Shown here: positions 1 through 11,603 of the stretch, piece by piece
Layout of the letters: each line of letters opens with the position of its first letter
How positions within the stretch are numbered: the stretch's first letter is position 1
Assembly (NCBI RefSeq): GCF_026914185.1
Contig: NC_070559.1
Location: 620,001-684,000, forward strand
Reading direction: 5' to 3'
From: Puccinia triticina
Taxonomy: Eukaryota; Basidiomycota; Pucciniomycetes; Pucciniales; Pucciniaceae
Length of the DNA: 64,000 nucleotides
The notes under the pieces: model-generated
The model's input: only the letters and a program-made list of their open reading frames with translations
What the model was told of the DNA's origin: nothing
Databases searched by the model: none
Program-made: the position numbers and the translations under genes

Positions 1-766
1 AAAATATTCACCAGTTACATCCAGCGCTTCCATCCGCAAAACTCGAAGGCCTTACTCCCAAATACTCCCACTAAAGTGCACAGTACTTGCAAGTAAGTAA
101 CCTTCCTGGTAACTATGAATACCTTTCTCTTCTCTTTCTTAGTCCCCTTCGTGATTTGACCATTCCTTTCCCTCTCCCTCTCTTCCTCCCTTCTCTTCAT
201 TATGCGCACTGCGCCTGAATAACTTGAAATTGAATATCCAATCAAACTTGATAAATTATTCTTTTCTCCGTGTTTGGTGGTACAACCTGAAAACCACATA
301 GGTTTCCCAGTAAAAAGCCTTGACTAGTTTCCTTTAGTCTAAAAAACTAGGGCTGATTACAGGTTTACCTGAATCAGACCTTCTTCAGTTTCCTTTGAAG
401 AAGAGGCTAGTGACTCTTTGCTAGCTTATTCACGCTCAACTTTAAGTTGAAAGCGCTCAAAGAAAAACTAAAAGCATAAATAAAAGTCTAAACCTTCATC
501 TTATTCCTCTTCTACACGTTGTAATACCTTTATATTTGAAATTACAAAATATCGCCCCTTATTTCCTTTGTGTCCGCACGTCACATAAGAGACGCCGGCT
601 CACAATCTGGAACCACGCTTCACTCATTTGCTGGTATACAGCTGGGCACAGACCCAATATTGGCGTGTGTACGCAAAGTAGGCTCCAGTACTGCTCTCAG
701 AAAGAGATGGCAGCTGGTTCGTGTCTTAATAGTAGACAAGGTATCCATGATAGATGTCGGGTACAT
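1..766. other. unassigned sequence, no gene seen
   Basis: Only short overlapping frames occur on both strands, with no recognisable domain, no repeat shared with the rest of the window and no convincing splice-linked exons. I assign nothing here. Confidence 0.5.
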
Positions 767-885
767 GAAGATAAGACTTGTAAAAAATTGTCTTACTCTG
801 GTTCTCTGGCTTGTTGATAGGTGTGCAAATCCAAACCGGACGGTGTATTGTTAGAGTAAGACAATTTTTTACAAGTCTTATCTTC
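767..885. repeat. perfect 33-bp inverted repeat with 53-base loop
   Basis: Bases 767-799 are the exact reverse complement of 853-885 (arm begins GAAGATAAGACTTGTAAAAA). The 53-base loop has no coding sign. Short arms without mismatch suggest a recent MITE-like insertion or an RNA hairpin. I find no clear target-site duplication, so the class is open. Confidence 0.8.
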
Positions 886-1355
886 GTTGTATCCAATTAA
901 TCGTTGATTGCTCATAGAAGGTAGTCTCCGGTCGCTTCTCCGGCGCATTTGATTCCGAAGAATGACTTGTACGGACAGTATGGGTTGCTTTCAATTAGGT
1001 TTACCTGTTTATCACAGGTATAATTTTCTTGCCGGCTGACTGAAATCAGTGCGGAAGCAGACCCTTGACTTTAGCAATTGTTCAATTAATAGCCTTTTGA
1101 TAGTGATGAGACTCATGCTTGTCACCTGAACAAATCTCCTTAACACAAACCATGTTGAGATTGATGATACTATAGGCTGTCCAATGTCAGGCTCTATAAG
1201 ACTGGGCACTTTAAGCTTTGTAAGGCGGCGGGGATTATTGTCTGGTATGTTTTGCTTGGACAAGGTTCAGGTGAAAATAGTGGGATTATGCATGGCGCAA
1301 ACGTGTCATAGCTTCTGTGAGCCCTTGGGGGGAGTGAAGGTTCAGCCTGAGGCTT
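886..1355. other. unassigned sequence
   Basis: Frames of 70-83 codons lie on both strands here, but none has a recognisable motif. I see no promoter or RNA gene. Confidence 0.4.
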
Positions 1356-1520
1356 GTACCCACAGCGGCGAAGCCGCCGTATCCTCTAGTAAATCATAAA
1401 ATCATAAAAATATTTTGATGAGGAAATTTTGTATTACATAATCAGACAGTCATATCCCCTGCAAAAAATATTTTATGCTTTTATGATTTACTAGAGGCCA
1501 AGGCGGCTGCGCCGCTGTAC
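1356..1520. mobile_element. MITE-like inverted-repeat element with GC-rich self-complementary ends
   Basis: The first about 60 bases are an imperfect reverse complement of the last about 50. Both ends start with GTAC and a short GC palindrome (GCGGCGAAGCCGCC on the left, GGCGGCTGCGCCGCTGT on the right), followed by the shared CCTCTAGTAAATCATAAAA. The middle is AT-rich and non-coding. No target-site duplication is evident. Part of the same end sequence recurs near 4022-4053, so this is a dispersed family and not a unique hairpin. Confidence 0.6.
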
Positions 1521-2115
1521 TTCCTGGGAGTCAATAATTTGAGCATTAGAAATCTGCCTTGAAAAATTAAACACAACCCTCCATCTGACAAACTTAACTT
1601 AAATGATTTTCCTCATTGCCAATAGCTAGTGGTTTGAAAATTTGACCAAATTTTCTTCAGGATGTCAATCCATATGTTACCAGTGATAATATCAATAGTC
1701 CCACTTTCTTAAATCCACAGAATTCTAGACCTGCAGATCTAGGTTTTGGGGTGTTTTTTTTCTGACAAAATGGGGCAAAAATGCCCCATTCTTCTCACTA
1801 GGCACATTGAATATCCCCAAAGGCCCGAAGGCCCTATGGATGACCCTCCAGCTGTGCCGGAGCAACGAGCAAAAGAGGGCCGGTTGGTAAACTAGCCAGG
1901 GAGGGCCTAACCAAGCAGTTAGGGGGTTCCCAGGGAGGGGGCGGACGAAACCGAATCCCCTGCGGATCAATGAATCCCTAATCCCCTTCCTTATATATTT
2001 ACCCACAGGCACCATCTAACCGCACCGCCTGCTTACCCAGACCACGGCCACGCCACCCTCCTCCTATCATAACTGCCCCGGTGGCGCCCCTATCCTCAAT
2101 GCACCAGCGGTCGTT
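1521..2115. other. unassigned sequence
   Basis: No gene is supported. A minus frame at 1725-2015 covers a GC-rich stretch but has no recognisable domain and no exon neighbours. Confidence 0.4.
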
Positions 2116-2236
2116 GCCACGGGGCACAATGACTGGCCTGAGTCAGGCCAGTCATTGCAGCACTACACATGCGAATGACCGGTCTGAGGGGCCTTGGTAT
2201 CCATCCCTAAGACCGGTCATCGCAGCTCATTGAGTA
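2116..2236. repeat. ATGACCGGTC-type palindrome repeat, small block
   Basis: This holds a near-perfect 27-base palindrome (ATGACTGGCC...GGCCAGTCAT, about 2130-2156), then a spaced inverted pair GAATGACCGGTCT...AGACCGGTCATCG. The same words fill the inverted repeat at 3077-3375 and the array at 58300-59450, so this is one of three local outposts of the family. Confidence 0.65.
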
Positions 2237-2621
2237 TGTACACAACCCTCTCGATGCTGGCACACACTGGCCATCAAGAGGGTAAACAACCCACTCAATG
2301 ACCGGCACACGCTGTGGTGGCCAGATGGGTACAGGGCCTCAAGATCATCAAAATCCAGAATTCATCAAGATCAGACATCTCAACAGCAAGACTCTTCAGC
2401 CTCAAGATTCTTATCAAGCCCCTCATTCTCAATATATCCTTCAAGATCCCTTCCCCCTTCTGTCTCTTTATGCTCTTTTTCATGTTTCTTGGTCCTAACA
2501 CATGAGTCATGTGGGTTTCTTTCATCTTGTTTGTTTTATTTCTTCTCTTCTGTTGGTTGTTGTTGTGTTTTGTTTTCTTTTCTCTCCTTGTGGTGTTGTT
2601 TTGTAGTTAGGGATGTGATGA

Positions 2622-2745
2622 CATGTCACTCCCCAGAGTCCAAGTTTGAGTTCAAACTTGGAGGATGGGACGGCATGGGACTTGCTCTGATCCAAGAGAA
2701 ATTCCATCACTCTTTTCTGATCCGCTGGCAGTATCCCCAGCACTA
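2622..2745 (-). repeat. remnant related to the Gypsy LTR found at 37189-39391
   Basis: On the minus strand this reads GATCAGAAAAGAGTGATGG, then CCATGCCGTCCCATC, then a hairpin and GACTC. The order and spacing match about 37545-37630 in the LTR of the deleted Gypsy element. The hairpin arms differ at compensating positions in the two places. No second LTR or coding region adjoins, so this is an LTR relic of uncertain limits. Confidence 0.5.
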
Positions 2746-3076
2746 TTCCTGATCCTTTATCCCTGATCCCCTTATTATTATCATCTGATCTCCAACATAC
2801 TAACCACCGCCAACGGTACTCCATCCCCGTCGTCTCAACAAAATCCTTCCCCCCAACGCTATCACCTTTTCTGATCCTCATCGCTCTTCATCCGGACCAC
2901 CACGAGGGCAGCCTCAACAGCACCTTTCCCCTCAATGCTCTGCCTACCGCCTGGCACGGTAGGAGTTCCACAACGCCAGTCATTGAGTGGACTGAGACAC
3001 GATGACTGGCACAATGTGTACCCAGCGATGACCGGCATCAGTCTTCCAGCCATCCCTCAGGCCAGTCATTGCAGCA

Positions 3077-3375
3077 CTACACATGCGAATGACCGGTCTG
3101 AGGGGCCTCGGTCTTCCATCCATCCCTAAGACCGGTCATCGCAGCGCTATACATGCAGATGACCGGCCTTCCTCAGGCCGGTTATTGCAAGACTACACGT
3201 GTGGATGATCCGCCTCGGTTGTCCCTCAATCCCTCAGGCCGGTCATCCGCACGTGTAGTGCTGTGATGACCGGCCTGCGGAAGGCCGGTCATCCGCATGT
3301 ATAGCACTGCAATGACCGGTCTTAGGGATGGATGGAAGACCGAGGCCCCTCAGACCGGTCATTCGCATGTGTAGT
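3077..3375. repeat. about 145-bp near-perfect inverted repeat made of GACCGGTCAT units
   Basis: Bases from 3077 inward match the reverse complement of the sequence ending at 3375 with few differences, meeting at about 3223-3230. Each arm carries ACTACACATGCGAATGACCG, GGCCTCGGTCTTCCATCCAT and three ACCGGTCAT-type words, so arms contain smaller palindromes nested within a large one. There is no coding content. It resembles a half-size version of the element at 58116-59634 but lacks that element's long terminal repeats. Confidence 0.8.
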
Positions 3376-5619
3376 CGCACCCTGAGCTGGCTGAGCTGTG
3401 CACAGATGAGCACTGAGTTCATAATTTGTTTCCAAATTCTGTGGTATTGATACATCTGATCATAAATACATGAATTTCTTCTTGGCTTTTTATAATTTTG
3501 CACTGTTTATTGTGTAGAAAGATCTACTATTTTAAGCTTGGATAACTTCCAAATATTATACCATTAGAAATTAAGCAGCATTTTTATTGACAAAATTCCA
3601 ATAACGATTATGGAATAAAATTCTGGGTGAGGTAAGTTTTTAAAATCTAAATACCATATGAGGAGTGTTTTGATGTGGCTGCTATTCCATGAGATGTGAT
3701 TAAGACGGCTTGGATAGCAAAGGGGGTCAAACACTCCAAATTGGGGAGGTGAAATGCTTGCTTGTTTCCTCTGTTGCTGTAAGGCCAAGTTTGAAAATCT
3801 CAAGAACCATGATTTAAATGAATGCATTCAAGTCTCCTGAATTGTGACACACCCAGTCCCTGCTTGCCCTGCTTCAGGAAGAATTTCTGTTGATTTCTGC
3901 TGAGATAGGCCAGTGGGGTGGGGGGGGGGAGGAATATCAGTGGATGGAGACCCAAATATTGAAGGGCTAATGAGGTGACTTGGGGAGCTTTTTGGCAGGA
4001 AAGGAGGATGGATTGGTGCCCTGCAGTGGCGGAGCCGCCTTGGCCTCTAGTATCAAATAAACTGGGAAGGGGCATAAATTTTCAAATCAAATCCAGTGGA
4101 ATGGTTACCTAATCAAGGAGGGATCAACTAAAAAAACAGGAACAAATGTCCAAAGCATACCAAGACTTGATCCAAAAGTTAAAACATTATCCTATCTCAA
4201 ATGAGTACGTAATCATGGCTACAATGGCTTGTGATGAAAACATTTCATGGCAAGCACTGAAACAGATAGAATAAAAATCATTTTTATTAAAATTCCTGCC
4301 ACCTTGTGCCAGTCCCACACATCAATTCCCCACCCTGTTGAAACTTGAATCTTGTACCAATCCAGCACAGTAAGATGCAATAACCACACACTGAATTTCA
4401 TTGTCCCCTGCACCATATTTGGAAGGTGTTGATTTTCTTGAAAGTTGGACTGTCGTATTTTATGAGATCTAAATTCAGTTCAGTTGAACATCAGCTGTAC
4501 TGTTTGATATCAATTTGTGGAATGTGAGTTGTTTTGATAACACTTCATGTAATCAGCTACATGATAAGAATTGATGGGCAGTAACTGAAGTTTGGATAGA
4601 GATTATGCCACTTCATTTTCTAAATCTTGCCAATGTTGATGATATTGCCAGAAAGGTGTTTGTAGATATATTAAGAGGGGGAAGGGGTGAGGGAGAGAGA
4701 GAAGGGACAAGAAATTGGGACGGTAAAAGTTGCATTGAGACATACAAATGAGACAGATTAGACAGCTCACGTGAGTATTTCTTAAGCTTGCTGATTTTAA
4801 ACATCAGCAAAACTTGCCAGCCAATTTGGCTGGGACTTTTGGATAAACCTTTTTCAGGTAGAAAGGAGAGTGTATAGATAAATCACTTTTTTGATGTGTA
4901 TATTTTTTCCAGCCCAGAGAAAGATGACCCTCATCACCATGGCTTTGTCCAGAGAAAAAATAAAAATTATTTTATCTTCCACAATCAAGTCAAGGGAAAA
5001 ATTCCATCAGGTTATAAATTGTCAGATGTATAACACAAAACCCCTACACTGAAAATTAGATTATTTATCACATACAACACAGCGTCTAAATGGGGCCTAA
5101 GCTAAGAGATCTTAGACTACACTAACACTGCATGTCACAAATGTTCAAAAAATTAGTTAGGCACCATCTGGCAGAAATGTACTGTACTGTGGATTATTGT
5201 GAAATCTTATGAAAATTGACAAATTTATTGTATAATGATCACTATATAGATAAGCAAAAATTGACATTGAATGTGCAAGACCCAGTTATGCAGAAACCAA
5301 AAACCAGCTTTCAGGAAAATGAGGTGGATAGTACAGATGATGACAGTTGGGACAACTGAGCCTAATGTAATGGTAACAGCCCAATCATCAACTTATACAT
5401 CTTACTGAGTGGTTCCTTCACAACAAGATTATCAGGACTACGGCCAAGAGAGTGGTCTCAATGGTTGCAGGATTCACAGAGATGGGTGGGCACACGTCCA
5501 AGCAATGCTCAGGCAGTGATGCCATTGGGAGGCCCAGTTGGCCCTTAGCACTGGACTACCCCACAGTTTACCTGTTGTTGCAAGCCCCAAAGGCAAATAA
5601 CGAATCTTTTTCATTGGTA
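3376..5619. other. long unassigned stretch
   Basis: AT-rich DNA without a supportable gene. Near 4022-4053 lies GTGGCGGAGCCGCC...CCTCTAGTA, a partial copy of the end of the MITE at 1356-1520. Around 4795-4835 are CATCAGCAAAACTTGCCAGC and a short GCCAGCCAATTTGGCTGG palindrome that recurs in the MITE at 47456-47582. The many small frames have no recognisable domain. Confidence 0.45.
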
Positions 5620-5624
5620 GGGGC

Positions 5625-6621
5625 TGACAGCTCTGTTTATGAAACTTAGGGCAGAAAACCCTTCAAAATAAGGGTTTTGGGCCCCATTACTATAACTGTA
5701 CTGATTTAAACACTGGTAATTTTAAATTACCAAACTTGTTACGTGGCAAATATGGCCACTACAAGGGTTTCACACTCTGTAACAGAGGAGGGATTAATTA
5801 TGTAATTAATAATATGTAATTATTAATTACAGGGAATTAATTTAGCGTAAAAAGTAGGTGGTAAGCACTTAAAATTATTGGCTGCTTGACAGAGGCGGTG
5901 GTCTTACGGCAACTACTTATAAGGATAAAGCTTTAAATATTCTAATAAGGAATTTTTGATGATTTAAAGGGTTTAATCCAGTGGATTTTACGTGCTGGGG
6001 ATGGTTTATAAGGAAAAGTGGCTACAATAGTAGCAGAGGAGAATATTCACGGCAAACTTACAGTTTATGGGCGGTGAATGGTCTGGGGGATCTTTTCCTG
6101 AGGGCCAAATAGGCCTCTATTTATAGAGGGGACCTCAGTGGGCGTAAACACTGAGTCCTTTTCTACCTATGGGAGTATCCAGGGGTGTAGCCGTGAAAAG
6201 GGCTTGGCTGTGGGCAATTTATTTTTATTGTAATAGACTAATTTCCCTGACTCTGTCACATGACATATTTTTAACCAATTGTCATGTGAAAGAGCTTCAG
6301 TAGAAGTCTACATAATACTTTCACGGGGTATTTTTACACGAGTAATATTACTCATTACTGTACAAAAGTTTATTTTCATGTACTTTATTTGTTTTCCAAA
6401 ATTTTTGTATGTAATACTATGTTTTGGGCGCTTTCTGGGGCCAATTCTTATTTATACAATTAGTACATGAAGGAATAGGAATAAGGGGTTACTTTGAGTG
6501 GGTGACCCCCCTTAATTTATGATGAGGAATCTGATTCTGCAATAATAATATAATTATTATTATTATTATTTACTAAGTTATTTCAGTCTTTTGGATACTT
6601 GATGTATCTCTAAGGCTGACA
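5625..6621 (-). mobile_element. solo LTR, about 1-kb family, minus orientation
   Basis: Ends are TGACAGCTCTG...GGCTGACA, giving TG...CA termini, and 5-bp direct repeats GGGGC flank it (5620-5624 and 6622-6626). The sequence is the reverse complement of the LTR at 10607-11598 over its whole length, including GAATATTCTCCTC, the TATAAATAG-type promoter box and the AT-rich block. No gag or pol adjoins, so it is a solo LTR left by recombination. The parent internal region is not in the window. Confidence 0.88.
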
Positions 6622-6626
6622 GGGGC

Positions 6627-8285
6627 AGCAAGTAAAACCATGAGAGCTTTCCCCATCCCTCTTTGCAGTTTATGATTTTATGTAAAAAAATCTTATGCAA
6701 TTTTGAATACCATAATCATGCCAAGCTAGAGGACTGTGTTTGCCTTTTGACACTCCAGGGTCACCCCAAACTCACCCTCGGGTCCTCCTTGACACTATAA
6801 ATGCTAGGACTGATCGCGGCGGACGCCAAGGGTATCAACCGGCTCCCTGTCACCTGAATGATGATTTCATTAGTATGTGCAAAATCATATACCTAACTCA
6901 GAAACTCCTGAAGAACTACATATCTGTCACAACAATTTTAAGTTGTTTAGGTTTTTTTTTTATAAAAAAATTAAGCTGCATAGATTGATCAGCAAAACCC
7001 AATCATATAGTACTTGCCAAAATTTCAATTAAATCTAACTCCAAGAGGTTGTCACAAGTAAATTTGCTGGGAGATGCAGTGTGTAGTTTCATTTTGTCTT
7101 TGTGGTGAAAACTTCCAATTTTCTTGCAAGGATGGATGTGATAGTCATGCAAAAGGTAGTCACATTAATCTAGAAAAACAAAACTATTTACATAATCTAT
7201 GAATGGAAATTTACACCGGATAAAATGGGTGAAGAAAGCTTAGTTTGTGGAGAAAGATGATGGAGGGTAGAGAGATGCTGATGATGGTGGGCAAGGGTGG
7301 GGAGTTTGAGGATGGAATTAGTTGGAGCAGCTGGCTCTGGACAAAGTTGGAGTGGCCTCTGAAAGAATTCTTACAGAGACGTGCATCTCAATAGCTTCTC
7401 AGTTTGCAGATTGCCATAGAGATCATGGGCTTGATGACCTCAAAGTTTGAAATTTTGGTGGCAGTCGTACAACTGTTGTGTCTTCATACCCAAAAGACAT
7501 CAAAACTCTACTTTGCAAGACAAAGAAAACTCATGATTGACTCACCCAGATCCAATACCTTGCTGAGAAGGAGATTGGACTTGGAATGCACCGGCAAATA
7601 GCTTACTTTTTGGCAAGCATTATGGGTATTGAAGGTGAAATCGCTAGGAGAATTAACAGGTCTTTGGAAAGCATGACATGCTTCATTGTGAAATGGGGAT
7701 GCTGCCGTGGGAAAAGCAAATTGCTACTGATTCAAACTGTTCTGCCAATAACTCTCATCAAAATTAATGTTGTGTGGTGGAGATGACAATGCCACAAAAT
7801 GTGGCTGACAACCAGGCTGGTGGGTTCCTTCAAAAATGGTGGAAAAAGGAAGATAATCCCACTTGAAGTGATGGCGCACATGAGGCAATCCAGATGAGGT
7901 TGTGGCAGAGAAAGGTGTTGAAGGCGTGCAAGGAATGCAGGGACTGTTTGGTGTATCAAAAAGTGGCAAATGTCGCAGTTCTTGGGAGTTCTAGGATGTC
8001 AAGTGATTGATCAAATGGTTGTTCAACAACACAACTATCAGTGGATACGTCTTTAGATGGGCAACATCTACAAATCGTAGGTTAATAGGTTTTTGGTTGG
8101 CTGAAAGTGGTGCGGTGATTGGATTCAGATTCGCGTGCGCCTTGTCTTCTAAATCTCCTCGCCGACATGGGACACTATCCTTGACATAGAGCAAATATTG
8201 ATGGTTGTTGATTGGTTGAGGCACACTTCCATTCCGACTGCCAACTGTGGTGGCCTGGCACCTGTCCATCATGTGGAGAATGCCC
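6627..8285. other. unassigned sequence
   Basis: No gene can be supported. A stretch around 7540-7720 has a modest plus frame (after CAATACCTTGCTGAGAAGG) that could be an old coding fragment, but I recognise no family and see no flanking exons. Confidence 0.4.
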
Positions 8286-8290
8286 CAAGG

Positions 8291-8505
8291 TGTAGAGACT
8301 GTAAAATGAAGATGTGTCTGGTGAGTGTCAAACTCACGACCTCAGCTATGCTGAGACACATACTAGAGTGCTGCCTTTACCAACTAGGCTACAGACGCTT
8401 GTGGCTGCCAGCTGGGTGGTTGGTTGGTAGTGCTCATGGGTCGATCCAACAGCCCTCTATACTGTGGTGATACATCATGGTAGCAGACTAACAGACAACT
8501 CAACA
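8291..8505 (-). mobile_element. 215-bp solo LTR carrying a tRNA-like sequence
   Basis: On the minus strand it begins TGTTGAGTTGTCTGTTAG and ends TTTTACAGTCTCTACA. Exact 5-bp duplications CAAGG flank it (8286-8290 and 8506-8510). Length and sequence match the 3' LTR at 36534-36748 in the TRIM element. TG...CA ends with a 5-bp duplication define an LTR, not a SINE. Its middle holds a tRNA-like sequence with Pol III-type box motifs, annotated separately. Confidence 0.88.
8313..8398 (-). tRNA. type II tRNA-like sequence inside LTR (probably not a working tRNA)
   Basis: The acceptor arms GCGTCTG and CAGACAC pair at six of seven positions with an A discriminator. A GCC/GGC D-stem with a GG-containing loop follows, then an extra arm CTCAGC-ATA-GCTGAG, then a T stem GTGAG/CTCAC. 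Compared with the copy at 36641, the T loop has decayed from TTCGACT to TTTGACA, which weakens the B box. The anticodon arm is short with an eight-base loop. It is probably a promoter relic, not a decoding tRNA. Confidence 0.55.
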
Positions 8506-8510
8506 CAAGG

Positions 8511-8859
8511 CAATCTCAAGTTTGCTCCCGCTATCACTGTCAATCCAACCGCCACTACGCGCAGCTTTCATGCTTTATTTGAGTTTTTCTAATACTTCAT
8601 CAAAGCTCTGGCTGCTCGGATTTGAAAGATTGAATTCCTACATATCTCAACCGAGCCAAATTGGACAAGGCAAGTGTTTGTATACGCAATGACTCGTTCT
8701 TTGCTGCACAAGTCTAGCATCAGAAAAGACCATTGGTAATCAGCATGATGATGAATATCAAGCCCGCAAGACTAACCAGCAAAAAAAAGAAAAGTATGAT
8801 TACTTGTGAGTAGCTGACATGCGTGAGAGCCAAGCAAGGCGGCCAAGCAAGAATTAGCT
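8511..8859. other. unassigned sequence
   Basis: I see nothing supportable here. Minus-strand frames continue from the polyprenyl synthase-like relic but lose similarity. Confidence 0.35.
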
Positions 8860-9037
8860 GATTGAATCTCAAGGTGAGGATTGCGTATTCTGAAGTTGCC
8901 GGCGATGACGGCGGGCTTGCTGCCCAACTCGCGCGAGAAGGAAGGGTGGCGCATGCGGCTCTTGGCCTGGTGGATGATGTTGTTGTAGAGCAGCGACAAG
9001 ACGTGGATGAGCCCAGCGCTCTTGGCAAGCCGGCGTT
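8860..9037 (-). pseudogene. decayed fragment resembling polyprenyl diphosphate synthase (COQ1-type)
   Basis: Reading from about 9032 down, the minus strand gives RRLAKSAGLIHVLSLLYNN followed by IIHQAKSRMRHPSFSREL and GSKPAVIAGNF. The order matches the first aspartate-rich region of trans-prenyltransferases, which normally reads LLHDDVID...RRG...GNKLAVLAGDF. The magnesium-binding aspartates are replaced (DD by NN, D by H, GD by GN), so this copy could not be catalytic. An in-frame stop lies just upstream at 9036-9038, and similarity ends after GNF, perhaps at an old intron. COQ1 makes the ubiquinone side chain in mitochondria. The family call rests on about 50 residues; another prenyltransferase is possible. 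Confidence 0.5.
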
Positions 9038-9038
9038 A

Positions 9039-9940
9039 GCTGGGCATGATTGGAACGGCTCCGGACGATCACAACAATGAATATTAGGTCTGTATGGGGT
9101 CGCGAGGGATGCTATCGAGATGGCTTTGACCCTCCTGGAGCTCCAGCCCGGCCGCCGCCGTCATCTGGCCGCAGAAGCTGATCTCAAGGTGAAGGAGGCT
9201 CGGACCACCGGGCGCTAGACGCATAGGACCTCGCCGACAGAGCGTGTATACACAGCGGGACTACCCCGCGTGAATTGGAACCGCAACCAGTACGCAACAG
9301 CAGCCGTGGCGTCGTACGACGCAATAGGGCGCACCTGGGACTGCAAGTCCCCGTGTCGCACCTATGGCACTGACTGGGACGTGCCCAGTCACTAGCCCGA
9401 CTTCCCCACGCACCTGTGACTCAGAAAGGACTGTAACGTCCTGCCCGCGTCACCAGGTGCGTCAAAAGAACACTAGGGCTCCGTCATTAGACGGTGGACC
9501 CAGGCTGTGCCACCGCCGACACCCAGCAATAGTGTAGCCCCTTCCCTGGGGGCCCAGCCCCAGCTCACACCCACAGGTGAGACTTCAACAGTTGTTTTTG
9601 AGCAGTGGAGCCCTTTCCAGGGGGCTCCAGGTTGGTTTGAGGTTTTTAAAGAGAACGATCTGTGTGGACCAACCTGCTCAACCAATGTTCCACTCTGCTT
9701 GCACGGAACCTCTCCCTGCCCTTGAGGCCAGAACCTCATCTCCTCCCCTCTGACTTTTTGGCAATGATATGAACATGCCTCCCCGCTCACCTCACAACCA
9801 CCCTCCCCATGCTCTGACTCCCCATCCAGCCCCCTTATTAGTCCCAAACAGCGAGCCACCCCAGCCAGCCCTGCCAACCGCTTACAGTCTTGATTGGCTC
9901 AACCACCAACGACTCGAAATCAAACTAAGGCAAATTTGAC
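9039..9940. other. GC-rich unassigned sequence upstream of Copia gag
   Basis: The stretch contains several short inverted repeats (for example GACTGGGACGTGCCCAGTC near 9372-9390). A 134-codon minus frame at 9473-9877 has no recognisable domain. A 5' LTR for the following Copia element was sought and not found: nothing here matches 15139-15841. Confidence 0.4.
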
Positions 9941-10606
9941 ATGTCTGGGACCGACAAAGGCGATTCTCCTGCTGCCAACAGAGTTCTTGTCTTGGATGGT
10001 TTGAATTACACGAACTGGCATACTCGGATGTTCATTTACCTTTGTGGTCAAAATCTCTGGGACTGCTGCACGATACCGGTTGAGGAAGAAAAAGTGGCCT
10101 ATGGAAGAGCGGGTCACAATGCAATCTTGGTTATCACATCAAGGCTCAATACTCGATGTTTCAATGAAGTGGTCAACTTAGTCACTCAATTCAACCCTAT
10201 TCTCCTATGGAAGAAGATTGCCTCTCAGTACGCTTCACATTTGGTCATTGATCGAGGTCGAGTATTCATGAGTTGGTCTGCCGAAGTGTATCGCGGAAAT
10301 CTCCAAGACTATATTGATCAAACCAGAGCTCATCTCCTTGACATCGACGCCGTCGGCATTACTCTACCGTCGGACATAATTTCTTATCTGGTTCTTGGGA
10401 AACTGATGCATGATGATGACAAGTTGGACAAAATCGTCAACAACTGTGCTCTCTCTGAAGACTGTACCTCCTCTCCGTATCTGGTCCTGAATGCTCTCCA
10501 AAATTGGTTAACTCATAAAGGAATCAAGAACACAAAGTAAGAAGTCACCGCTCTTGTAGCATCATCGCCTTCTGACAGCAAATTTCCATTTAAAATCATT
10601 CACTAT
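9941..10606 (+). pseudogene. Copia gag, 5' part
   Basis: The frame opens with ATG at 9941 and reads LDGLNYTNWHTRMFIYLC near residue 25, the pattern at the start of UBN2-type Copia gag proteins, which coat the element RNA in the cytoplasm. A TAA at 10538-10540 interrupts it, but the same frame continues past the stop to 10606. There the solo LTR of 10607-11598 has landed just before the zinc-knuckle cysteines. The stop and the insertion make it a relic. Confidence 0.82.
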
Positions 10607-11598
10607 TGTCAGCCTTAGAGATACACCAAGTATCCAAAAGACTGCAATAACTTAGTAAATAATAATTATTATTAAATTATTATTGCAGAATCAGATTCCT
10701 CATCATAAATTAAGGGGGGTCACCCACTTAAAGTACCCCCTTATTCCTATTCCTTCATGTACTAATTGTATAAATAAGAATTGGCCCCAGAAAGCGCCCA
10801 AAAATAGTATTACATACATAAATTTATTAAAAGAAACATTGTACATAAAATTAAACTGTTGTACATTAATGAGTAATATTACTCGTGTAAAAATACCCAG
10901 TGAAAGTATTATGTAGACTTCTACTGAAGCTCTTTCACATGACAATTGGTTATAAACATGTCATGTGACAGAGTCAGGGAAATTGGTCTATTACAATACA
11001 ATTAAATTACCCACAGCCAAGCCCTTTTCACGGCTACACCCCTGGATACTCCCATAGGGAGAAAAGGACTCAGTGTTTACGCCCACTGAAGTCCCCTCTA
11101 TAAATAGAGGCCTATTTGGCCCTCAGGAAAAGATCCCCCAGACCATTCACCGCCCATAAACCGTAACTTTGCCGTGAATATTCTCCTCTGCTATTACTGT
11201 AGCCCCTTTTCCCCTTAAACCATCCCCAGCACGTAAAATCCACTGGATTAAACCTTTAAATATCAAAAATCCCTTATTAGCATATTTGCAAGCTTTATCC
11301 TTAAAAGTAGTTGCTGTAAGACCTCTGCCTCTGACAAGCAGCCAATCAGCTTAAGCGCTTACCACCTACTTTTTACACCAAATATATTCCCTGTAATTAA
11401 TAATTATATATTATTAATTACATAATAAATCCTCCTCTTTTTAAAGAGTGTTTAAAACCCTTGTAGTGGCCAAATTACCACGTAACAAGCTTAGTAATTT
11501 ACATTACTAGTGTTTACATCAGCACAGTTATAGTGCTAGGGCCCAAAACCCTTAATTTTCACGGGTTTTTGCCCTAAGCTTCACAAACAGAGCTGTCA
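10607..11598 (+). mobile_element. solo LTR inserted in Copia gag zinc knuckle
   Basis: The ends TGTCAGCC...GAGCTGTCA give TG...CA termini, and exact 5-bp duplications ACTAT flank it (10602-10606 and 11599-11603). It is a second copy of the LTR at 5625-6621, in the opposite orientation. It contains a CTCTATAAATAGAGG promoter-type box near 11095 and an AT-rich block near 11395-11430. Removing the LTR and one ACTAT joins the upstream gag frame to the downstream frame without a shift, so it entered while the frame still aligned. Confidence 0.92.
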
Positions 11599-11603
11599 AC
11601 TAT

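Noticed and set aside
9473..9877. 134-codon minus-strand frame
   Set aside because: GC-rich region, no recognisable motif, no neighbouring exons.
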